In this document: positions 1-6,141 of the stretch, piece by piece | How the letters are laid out: every line of letters starts with the position of its first letter | How positions within the stretch are numbered: the stretch's first letter is position 1 | Assembly: GCA_002780705.1 (NCBI GenBank) | Contig: PEUP01000072.1 | Span: forward strand, 2,673 to 11,837 | Origin: Elusimicrobia bacterium CG03_land_8_20_14_0_80_50_18 | Lineage (GTDB): Bacteria > CG03 | Direction of reading: 5' to 3' | Length of the DNA: 9,165 nucleotides | Program-made: the position numbers and the translations under genes | Notes under the pieces: generated by a model | Told to the model about the DNA's origin: nothing | The model's input: the letters and a program-made list of their open reading frames with translations, nothing else | Database searches by the model: none

Positions 1-648
1 CTGCCTCTTATAAAAAAACTCAAAATACCCGTGATATCCATAACCGCGAGGCCCGAGTCGGCGCTCGGAAAAATCGCCTCCTGCCTCATTCCAATAAAGG
101 CCTCAAAACAGGCCTGCCCATTTAATCACGCGCCCACATCCTCAACAACAGTGATGATGGTGACCGGCGACGCCATAGCGATAACGCTCATGCAGAAAAA
201 AAAGCTGCAGGCCAAAGACCTGGCCCTTCTGCATCCGGGGGGCGTGCTGGGAAAAAAACTTTCCATGCAGGTGCGGGACATAATGCGCAAAGGCAAAGAC
301 TGCCCTGAACTCAAGAGGGGCAGCTCCGTTAAAAAGGCCCTTTTTGAGATGACGCGGTCAAGACTCGGGGCCGTGTGCATCATAGACAGACAAAGAAAGC
401 TCGGCGGATTTTTTACCGACGGGGATCTGCGGCGCCTCATGCAGGGGAGGCTTGATGTGCTGAATGAAAAAATAGAAACCGTCATGACAAAAAAACCTTT
501 CAGCGTGCTGGACACAACCCCGGCCTGGAAGGTCGCTGAAATTATGAACAGGCGCAATTTTGACAATATTCCTGTTGTTGATAAGTCCGGAAAGCTTGCC
601 GGAATAATTGATGAAAGGGATCTTCTGCGCGAAGGCCTTGCCGGCTGA
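1..648 (+). CDS. kdsD: Arabinose-5-phosphate isomerase KdsD, C-terminal part (5' end outside window)
   Basis: This enzyme converts ribulose 5-phosphate to arabinose 5-phosphate, the first step towards Kdo for lipopolysaccharide, in the cytoplasm. The reading frame is open from base 1 and ends with TGA at 646-648, so the N-terminal half of the sugar-isomerase (SIS) domain is missing. Visible SIS landmarks are TARPES (nt 52-69), ACPFNHAPTSSTT followed by TGDAIAITL, and LLHPGG, whose His (codon 232-234) matches E. coli catalytic His193. Two CBS domains follow, at about nt 275-450 and 475-645; the first contains GGFFTDGDLRRL and the second ends in IIDERDLLREG. The order SIS-CBS-CBS and the close match to E. 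coli KdsD remembered by me make the family clear; the paralogue GutQ is the main alternative. Oddity: the residue before ACP, Glu152 in E. coli, is Gln here. The start and upstream neighbours are not visible. It looks unrelated to the replication genes downstream. Confidence 0.93.
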   Translation: MPLIKKLKIPVISITARPESALGKIASCLIPIKASKQACPFNHAPTSSTTVMMVTGDAIAITLMQKKKLQAKDLALLHPGGVLGKKLSMQVRDIMRKGKDCPELKRGSSVKKALFEMTRSRLGAVCIIDRQRKLGGFFTDGDLRRLMQGRLDVLNEKIETVMTKKPFSVLDTTPAWKVAEIMNRRNFDNIPVVDKSGKLAGIIDERDLLREGLAG

Positions 649-757
649 ATCTAAAACAAAAATTTTTTGATTTGACGACGAAAATCCCAAATAGCTTGAC
701 AAAAAAAATTTCTTAATATACAATTGTCCCCTATGGCCGAAACAGCTAAAAGGCGCC
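649..757. other. AT-rich kdsD-dnaA gap, candidate DNA unwinding element
   Basis: The gap between kdsD and the DnaA-box array is strongly AT-rich from about 649 to 725, with runs such as AATTTTTTGATTT and ACAAAAAAAATTTCTTAATATA. A GGCGCC palindrome (752-757) separates it from the first DnaA-box-like repeat. On the minus strand the order is boxes, short GC block, AT-rich tract, which resembles bacterial unwinding modules described next to DnaA boxes. That it is the melting site is inference; I see no clear run of DnaA-trio repeats. No convincing terminator for kdsD is visible. Confidence 0.4.
696..724 (+). promoter_or_regulatory. Sigma-70 type promoter of dnaA
   Basis: A perfect -35 box TTGACA (696-701) is followed after 17 bp by TACAAT (719-724), one mismatch from the TATAAT consensus. 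Transcription would start near 731, giving a leader of about 80 nt before the GTG start of dnaA. The whole DnaA-box array (758-819) would lie downstream of the start site, so bound DnaA could block elongation or initiation, in keeping with the autoregulation known for dnaA. Confidence 0.75.
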
Positions 758-819
758 TGTTGATAAGCTGTTAATAACTTGTTGGAAAATTGTTAATAAG
801 GGTTGAAATTTGTGGATAA
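758..819 (-). repeat. Phased array of DnaA-box-like 9-mers (oriC / dnaA autoregulatory region)
   Basis: Reading the + strand, 9-mers start at 758 (TGTTGATAA), 769 (TGTTAATAA), 780 (TGTTGGAAA), 791 (TGTTAATAA) and 811 (TGTGGATAA). The last is the exact reverse complement of the DnaA box TTATCCACA. The first four are spaced by exactly 11 bp with 2-bp spacers, and a degenerate copy (GGTTGAAAT at 801) sits between the fourth and the last. All face the same way. Same-face, head-to-tail spacing would favour co-operative DnaA binding. A position directly before dnaA is a common place for oriC and for dnaA autorepression; which function dominates cannot be told from sequence. Confidence 0.8.
798..802 (+). 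promoter_or_regulatory. Ribosome binding site that decides the dnaA start
   Basis: AAGGG at 798-802 is the only Shine-Dalgarno-like stretch upstream of dnaA. It is 9 nt before the GTG at 812 but directly abuts the TTG at 803, so GTG 812 is the better start. That start also gives the usual short N-terminus with few residues before the first DnaA helix. Confidence 0.65.
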
Positions 820-2149
820 TTTTGAAACCATCTGGAAGAAAATAGTGAACAATCTCCGTTTGGAGATCACAGACGAGACTTATAAACTCTGGCTGGAACC
901 GGCGGTACCCGTGAGCATGGAGAACGACAAGTTGAGGGTGAAGGTGCCCAACAAATTTTTTGTCCGCTGGCTCAGCGAACACTATTGCGAGAGGATAGAC
1001 AACATTCTCAAATCCTCCGACCCCTGCCTCAAAGTGGAATTTTACACAGACAAGGTTGAGAGCAAATCGGAGCCGGACGCCGTTGAGGCAAGGGAGCTCA
1101 ATGAGACGCTTTTCCTGCCGAAAAAGTTCGTCTCCAAATATTCTTTTGATAATTTCGTCGTAGGGCAGTCAAATCACTTCGCCCACGCGGCGAGCCTTGC
1201 CATAACCAAAAATCCGGGGAACACCTACAACCCGCTCTTTCTTTACGGCGGCGTGGGCCTGGGCAAGACGCATCTTCTCAACGCCATAGGTATAGATGTC
1301 AAAAAACATTTTCCCGCTTTCAACATAATATATGTCACCTCGGAGAAATTCACAAATGATCTGATAGAATACCTTAAGAACAACCGCATAGCCGAATTCC
1401 GCATAAAATACCGGAATGTGGACCTGCTCCTTATAGACGACATACAGTTCCTCACGGGGAAGGAAATGATACAGCAGGAATTCTTTCACACATTCAACAC
1501 TCTATACGACAGAAGGAAGCAGATCGTCCTGTCAAGCGATTCCAGCCCTAAAGACATGGGGGCGCTGGAGGAGAGGCTTCGCTCGCGTTTCCAGTGGGGC
1601 GTGGTGGCGGACATTCAGCCGCCCGATCTTGAGACAAGGGTGGCGATAATCAAAAAGAAGATAGAGGCCGAGAAAATAAGCATTCCCGACGATGTGCTCT
1701 ATTACATAGCCTCCAACATAAAAAACAACATACGCACGCTTGAGGGAGCCATTCTTTCCATAGCGGCTTATTCCTCCCTGACCGAAACGAGTATCACGAT
1801 AGAAAAGGCCAAAGAATATCTGAAAACCGTCATAACGGAAAGCGACATAGAAAAAGACATAGGCCTTGATACGATCCAGTCGGTGGTGTGCAGCAATTTT
1901 AATCTGAGCCAGTCGGATCTCAAAGGGAAAAAAAGAACCGAGTCGGTGGTTTTTCCCCGCCAGATAGCGATGTACCTTTCCAGGATATTAACAAGCTACT
2001 CCACAACGGAAATCGGCGAGTTTTACGGCGGAAGAGACCATTCCACCGTGCTGCACGCCGGAAATAAGATAAAAAATAAAATAACCAAAGACCCTTATTT
2101 CGCGGCATTGTTAAACAAAATCACCAAGCAGGTAAAAGAAAGTGCATAA
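812..2149 (+). CDS. dnaA: Chromosomal replication initiator protein DnaA
   Basis: DnaA binds DnaA boxes, forms an ATP-dependent filament at oriC, opens the DNA and recruits the replicative helicase. The product is 445 aa from GTG 812, a normal length. Positions counted from that start: domain I about 1-80, a short linker (about 80-105, typical domain II), then the AAA+ domain with Walker A GGVGLGKT (146-153), Walker B LLLIDDI (205-211), the arginine-finger region LEERLRSRF (252-260) and sensor II RTLEGA (308-313). The C-terminal DNA-binding domain carries the DnaA signature YGGRDHSTVLHA (406-417). A TTG at 803 would add three residues but has no spaced ribosome binding site. The start codon lies inside a perfect DnaA box, and the promoter at 696-724 plus the box array suggest autoregulation. 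No key motif is missing. It is followed by a 197-bp gap before dnaN. Confidence 0.98.
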   Translation: MDNFETIWKKIVNNLRLEITDETYKLWLEPAVPVSMENDKLRVKVPNKFFVRWLSEHYCERIDNILKSSDPCLKVEFYTDKVESKSEPDAVEARELNETLFLPKKFVSKYSFDNFVVGQSNHFAHAASLAITKNPGNTYNPLFLYGGVGLGKTHLLNAIGIDVKKHFPAFNIIYVTSEKFTNDLIEYLKNNRIAEFRIKYRNVDLLLIDDIQFLTGKEMIQQEFFHTFNTLYDRRKQIVLSSDSSPKDMGALEERLRSRFQWGVVADIQPPDLETRVAIIKKKIEAEKISIPDDVLYYIASNIKNNIRTLEGAILSIAAYSSLTETSITIEKAKEYLKTVITESDIEKDIGLDTIQSVVCSNFNLSQSDLKGKKRTESVVFPRQIAMYLSRILTSYSTTEIGEFYGGRDHSTVLHAGNKIKNKITKDPYFAALLNKITKQVKESA

Positions 2150-2197
2150 GTGCCAATTTTTAAATTTTGCTGTGGGCAGGGGCAAAGAGGTTGAAAG

Positions 2198-2206
2198 TTA
2201 TCCACA
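2198..2206 (+). promoter_or_regulatory. Perfect DnaA box in the dnaA-dnaN gap
   Basis: TTATCCACA, the consensus DnaA box, lies 49 bp after the dnaA stop and 141 bp before dnaN. It is in the opposite orientation to the upstream array. The remainder of the 2150-2346 gap shows an AT-rich stretch near 2156-2168 but no second good box and no convincing promoter for dnaN. The site may be part of a bipartite origin (box clusters on both sides of dnaA, as in some bacteria) or may regulate dnaN. Confidence 0.75.
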
Positions 2207-2346
2207 GGTTATGAGTGTGAGCTTAAGCGCGCAAAAGCCTGTAAAACAAGGATTTTGGAAAAGGCCGGGGGCTTTATGAACATGCGCACAGGCCATAATA
2301 CTAAGACGAATAATCTTTTTAAAGAAGAAAAAGAAAGGGGGAAAAA

Positions 2347-3468
2347 ATGAAATTTGCATGCAGCAAGGGCGAATTGTTCAAACATCTGCAGACGGCTCTT
2401 CTCTGTCTGAGCCCGAAAACGATGCTTCCGTATCTGAGTTTCCTGCAGATGGAAACAGGCGATGATTCCGTGACCATCACTTCCACGGATCTTGAAGTGT
2501 CCACCAGGATCAGGTTCAAAGCCGATGTGAAAAAGAAAGGCAAAGCTCTTATTCACGGTGATCTTTTCGGCGCTCTTATGAGGGTGCAGGAAGAGAAGGA
2601 TATAGTGATTGAAGAGGGAAAGGACAGCATCGGAATCAAATGCGGTAATTTCAAGGCCGATGTGGCAAAAGGCAATCTGCAGGATTATCCCCAGATTCCG
2701 GATCCCCCTGCCTCTTCTGAAAAAGCCGTCAGGATTCCTGCCTTCCATCTTTCGGAAATGCTCGGCAAGACGATGTTCTCGGCCTCGCGCGACGAGGTGC
2801 GCTATGTGCTTTGCTCGGTTTATTTTGAGCTGGCCAAAGGCGCTTTCACGGTTGTCGCGACAGACGGCAAGCGCCTTGCCACGACATGGCAAGAAGCGGA
2901 GATGTCCAAAGACATGAAAGTCTCGGCCATAGTCCCGGCCAAAACCGTGAACATCCTTCCGAAGGTGCTCTCAAACTGCAGTGAGAAAGAAGAGGTGAAG
3001 ATAATCATTGATGACAGCGGTATCTTTTTTGTCACGGAGAACATAACAATGAGTTCGCGGCTGATAGACGGCACCTATCCGGATTACAAGAATGTTATTC
3101 CGAAACAGGTCAAGATAAAAGCGGAAGCCGACAAGGAAGAAATACTGAACGCCACGGTGCGCGCGGCCAGTATCTATCATTCCGGCATCTCATCGCAGAA
3201 TTCCTTCGTCAAGTACCAGGTGTCCAAAAGCAAGCTGAACATATCGGCCGCTTCCCAGGGCTTCGGCGAGAGCGAAGAGGACATAGATGTGGAATCCACC
3301 GGCGGCTCCATAAACATAGCGTTCAATCCGGGTTTTATGATAGATATTTTCAAACATCTCAATGACAAGAAAGTGGTGATGGAATTCTCGGATTCTCTTA
3401 ACGCTGTCGTAGTGAAGTCAAAGGAAGATCCTAATTATGTGGCGCTTGTGATGCCGATGAGGTCATGA
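2347..3468 (+). CDS. dnaN: DNA polymerase III subunit beta (sliding clamp)
   Basis: This is the ring-shaped clamp that tethers DNA polymerases and many repair proteins to DNA. The product is 373 aa, close to the usual 365-380. It has the three-part clamp layout (about residues 1-120, 130-250 and 255-373), with family landmarks MKFACSKGELFKHLQTA at the start, VATDGKRLA in domain 2, LIDGTYPDYKNVIP just before domain 3, and the C-terminal VALVMPMRS, matching the conserved MPMR tail that lines the peptide-binding pocket. ATG 2347 has a strong ribosome binding site, AGGGGG, ending 5 nt upstream. The stop overlaps the start of the next gene by ATGA (3465-3468), implying translational coupling. No dedicated promoter was clear in the 197-bp gap, so it may be read from the dnaA promoter. 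Confidence 0.97.
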   Translation: MKFACSKGELFKHLQTALLCLSPKTMLPYLSFLQMETGDDSVTITSTDLEVSTRIRFKADVKKKGKALIHGDLFGALMRVQEEKDIVIEEGKDSIGIKCGNFKADVAKGNLQDYPQIPDPPASSEKAVRIPAFHLSEMLGKTMFSASRDEVRYVLCSVYFELAKGAFTVVATDGKRLATTWQEAEMSKDMKVSAIVPAKTVNILPKVLSNCSEKEEVKIIIDDSGIFFVTENITMSSRLIDGTYPDYKNVIPKQVKIKAEADKEEILNATVRAASIYHSGISSQNSFVKYQVSKSKLNISAASQGFGESEEDIDVESTGGSINIAFNPGFMIDIFKHLNDKKVVMEFSDSLNAVVVKSKEDPNYVALVMPMRS

Positions 3469-3737
3469 TAGCTCTGGAGAAGATGCTGGCTGATCTGCAA
3501 AAAAAACTGAAAGACATACGCTCGGTCTCATCCGTGTGGAACGAGTGCTCTTTCGCGAAAAAATATGAGATAGATGAGTTCGCGGTGAATAAAAAAAAAC
3601 TTATTGTCTATGTGCCCTCAGGCATAATTAAAAAAGACATTGAGATGAATTCTGAGGCAATGCTCAGGGAGCTCAACGGGAAAATATCTTCCCGGAAAGC
3701 GGTCCTGACAATTGAGGTGAAAGTGAGGAGAAGATGA
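3465..3737 (+). CDS. dciA: DciA-like (DUF721) protein, candidate replicative-helicase loader
   Basis: This short basic protein (90 aa) lies between dnaN and gyrB. The DUF721/DciA family is thought to load or assist the DnaB helicase in bacteria lacking DnaC/DnaI loaders. What is visible: an amphipathic N-terminal segment (about 1-20), a Trp in VSSVWNEC (residue 25), then the family pattern KKKLIVYVPSGIIKKDIEMN (43-62), a helix with LRELNGKI and a final strand VLTIEVKVRRR. The pattern (L.V.V.S..., helix with LN, closing beta strand) and the position beside dnaN/gyrB support the call; similarity is modest, so the symbol is tentative. It overlaps dnaN and gyrB by ATGA at both ends. ATG 3483 has a better spaced ribosome binding site (GGAGAAG) and would give 84 aa; coupling to dnaN makes ATG 3465 also plausible. 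Confidence 0.7.
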   Translation: MIALEKMLADLQKKLKDIRSVSSVWNECSFAKKYEIDEFAVNKKKLIVYVPSGIIKKDIEMNSEAMLRELNGKISSRKAVLTIEVKVRRR

Positions 3738-6127
3738 AAGAAAACAGCCAGGAAGAACAGACAAACAATTATACGGCAAAAGACATAAAGGTTCTCGGCG
3801 GCCTTGAGGGTGTAAGAAAACGCCCCGCCATGTATATAGGTTCCACCGATAAAAACGGCATGCACCATCTCGTTTACGAGGTGGTGGACAACGGCATAGA
3901 CGAGGTGCTGGCCGGTTACTGCAAAAATATAGAGGTGATACTGCACGAGGACGATTCTATCAGCGTCATCGACGACGGCCGCGGCATTCCCGTTGACGAG
4001 CACCCGACGGAAAAGAAAAGCGCCGTTGAGGTTATAATGACGACTCTGCACGCCGGCGGTAAATTTGACGCCAACTCCTACAAGATATCAGGAGGCCTTC
4101 ACGGCGTGGGTGTGTCGGTTGTCAACGCCCTTTCGGAAGAGCTTAAGGTGGAGGTGTACAGGGACGGTAAAATATACAGTCAGACCTACAAAAAAGGCAT
4201 CACCGCCTCGCCTCTTAAAATCGGGGGCAGCACAAAACTGCACGGCACGAAGGTGACCTTTGTTCCTGACAAGACTATTTTTACGCAGAGTTCAAAATTT
4301 GATTTTGACTATCTGTCAAAAAGATTGAGAGAGCTGGCTTTTCTCAATCCCAGCGCGACAATCAGCATAATAGACGAAGCCGACGACAAAAAGCACATTT
4401 TTCATTACGACGGGGGTGTGACCTCTTTTGTTAAATTTCTCAATGACGGCAAAAACGCTCTTCATGAGGAACCCGTTTATATGAAAAAGGAAAAAGACGG
4501 CGTGATCGTGGAGCTCGCCTTCCAGTATAATGACAAATACGCCGAGTTCATTCTCTCTTTCGTCAACAACATCAACACTATTGAAGGCGGCTCGCACCTG
4601 GCGGGTCTCAAGGCGGCTCTCACGAGAGTGCTTAACGATTATAAAACAAAGAACGCCCCGGAAAAATTCAAAAAGATCGTCCTGTCCGGCGACGACGTCA
4701 GGGAAGGCCTGACGGCGGTGATAAGTTTGAAGATGCCGGAACCCCAGTTTGAGGGACAGACAAAAACAAAGCTCGGCAATTCCGAGGTGAAGGGCATAGT
4801 TGAGAATGTTGTTTCAGAGGGCCTGCAGACTTTTCTGGAGGAAAACCCCAGGGTTGCCGGCGTGATACTGCAGAAGATCATACAGGCTTCTCACGCCCGC
4901 GAAGCCGCGAGAAAAGCGAGGGAGCTGACGAGAAGAAAATCTTCGCTTGAAATAAGCGCTCTTCCCGGAAAACTTTCCGACTGCTCTTTGCGGGACCCCA
5001 AGTACTGCGAGATATTTCTGGTTGAGGGTGATTCGGCCGGCGGCAGCGCCAAAGGCGGACGGGACAGGCGTTTCCAGGCCATACTGCCTCTCAAGGGCAA
5101 GATAATAAATGTTGAAAAAGCGCGGCTTGCGAAGGTGCTTTCCAACGATGAGATCCGGACCACCATAACGGCCCTCGGAACAGGGATAGGTGAGGATTTC
5201 AATCTGGAAAAACTGCGTTATGACAAAATAATAATAATGACGGACGCCGATGTTGACGGCGCGCATATACGGACGCTCATACTCACGCTTTTCTACAGGT
5301 ATTTCAAAGAGCTGGTGGAAAAGGACAAGGTTTTTATCGCGCAGCCCCCGCTTTTTCTTGTGAAGAAAGGCAATATCAAGAAATATCTCATCTCGGAAGA
5401 GGAGCTTCAGAATTTTATGATAGATTCCTCAGCCGTTGATGTGAGCATAAGATGCGGCGGCCAGAAGGGTGAGGAGCTCAAGAAGGAGCACAACAAAAAA
5501 TTCCTGGAAGCCATCATCTATGCGGACAAATACCTGAAAAAATTGCGGCTGAAAGACCTGAAAAACGCGGATATCTTAAAATACCTGGCCATGGAAAAAA
5601 TGCCTGTGGCGAGATTTGAGGACAAACTCTTTTTCAGCGATGAAGAGGCGCTGTCCTTTAAGAGGGAGTACAGAGAACAGCGCAAAGCCGAACAGGAATC
5701 CGGCGAAGATGAAAGGATAAAGATCAACAACTTTCCTGAAATCCTGTGGCTCGCCAAAAATCTCAAACAGCTGAAGAATTATGGCGCGGAAATAGATTCC
5801 GACCCAGGCGCTTTCAAAAAAGCGCTTGTTATCAGGAGTAAAACAGGCGAACGCCTCTGCGGGACGCTGGCTGAAGTCATAGAGGCTTTTGAGGAAGTCG
5901 GCCGCACGGGCCTGGTTATGCAGCGCTACAAAGGCCTTGGAGAGATGAATCCGGATCAGCTGTGGGAAACGACTATGGATCCTCACGAGAGGCATCTGGT
6001 GTCCGTAAAATTAGAGGATTCGGTTGAGGCGGAGAGGATATTCACGACATTGATGGGCGATGTCGTTGAATCGAGAAGGCAATTCATACAGGATAACGCG
6101 CTCAGGGTGCAGAATCTTGATATTTAG
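3734..6127 (+). CDS. gyrB: DNA gyrase subunit B
   Basis: GyrB is the ATPase subunit of the gyrase heterotetramer, which adds negative supercoils. The product is 797 aa. The GHKL ATPase domain has YEVVDNGID (48-56; catalytic Glu49, Asn53), DDGRGIP (80-86) and GGLHGVGVSVVNALS (120-134). The transducer domain contains QTKTKLGN (342-349) with its ATP-contacting Lys345. The Toprim domain has EGDSAGGSAKGGRDR (431-445; metal ligand Glu431) and DADVDGAHIRTL (504-515). The tail has QRYKGLGEMNP (730-740) and ends in the usual LDI. Residues about 550-710 form an insert between Toprim and tail, as in E. coli GyrB (804 aa) and absent from the shorter B. subtilis type (about 640 aa). The start overlaps the previous stop by ATGA and has GAGGAG just upstream. 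ParE is the alternative, but adjacency to gyrA and oriC favours GyrB. Confidence 0.97.
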   Translation: MKENSQEEQTNNYTAKDIKVLGGLEGVRKRPAMYIGSTDKNGMHHLVYEVVDNGIDEVLAGYCKNIEVILHEDDSISVIDDGRGIPVDEHPTEKKSAVEVIMTTLHAGGKFDANSYKISGGLHGVGVSVVNALSEELKVEVYRDGKIYSQTYKKGITASPLKIGGSTKLHGTKVTFVPDKTIFTQSSKFDFDYLSKRLRELAFLNPSATISIIDEADDKKHIFHYDGGVTSFVKFLNDGKNALHEEPVYMKKEKDGVIVELAFQYNDKYAEFILSFVNNINTIEGGSHLAGLKAALTRVLNDYKTKNAPEKFKKIVLSGDDVREGLTAVISLKMPEPQFEGQTKTKLGNSEVKGIVENVVSEGLQTFLEENPRVAGVILQKIIQASHAREAARKARELTRRKSSLEISALPGKLSDCSLRDPKYCEIFLVEGDSAGGSAKGGRDRRFQAILPLKGKIINVEKARLAKVLSNDEIRTTITALGTGIGEDFNLEKLRYDKIIIMTDADVDGAHIRTLILTLFYRYFKELVEKDKVFIAQPPLFLVKKGNIKKYLISEEELQNFMIDSSAVDVSIRCGGQKGEELKKEHNKKFLEAIIYADKYLKKLRLKDLKNADILKYLAMEKMPVARFEDKLFFSDEEALSFKREYREQRKAEQESGEDERIKINNFPEILWLAKNLKQLKNYGAEIDSDPGAFKKALVIRSKTGERLCGTLAEVIEAFEEVGRTGLVMQRYKGLGEMNPDQLWETTMDPHERHLVSVKLEDSVEAERIFTTLMGDVVESRRQFIQDNALRVQNLDI

Positions 6128-6141
6128 AAGAAGGGGCGGAC

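Noticed and set aside
655..692. Possible kdsD terminator in the AT-rich gap
   Set aside because: Only an imperfect ATTT-GATTT / AAATC-AAAT pairing is present, with no GC-rich stem followed by a T run.
803..811. TTG 803 as the dnaA start
   Set aside because: The only ribosome binding site (AAGGG, 798-802) directly touches this codon, while GTG 812 has a 9-nt spacer and gives a normal DnaA N-terminus.
2238..2293. Inverted GCCTGT / ACAGGC pair in the dnaA-dnaN gap
   Set aside because: The stem is six bases with a loop over 40 nt and no T run, which is within chance.
2191..2299. Separate dnaN promoter in the gap
   Set aside because: TTGAAA at 2191 has no -10 at proper spacing and CATAAT at 2294 has no -35, so nothing convincing was found.
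2209..2892. Minus-strand open frame (227 codons) across the dnaA-dnaN gap and dnaN
   Set aside because: It overlaps strongly conserved dnaN coding sequence, and the peptide looks like non-coding translation (rich in His, Phe, Arg) with no domain.
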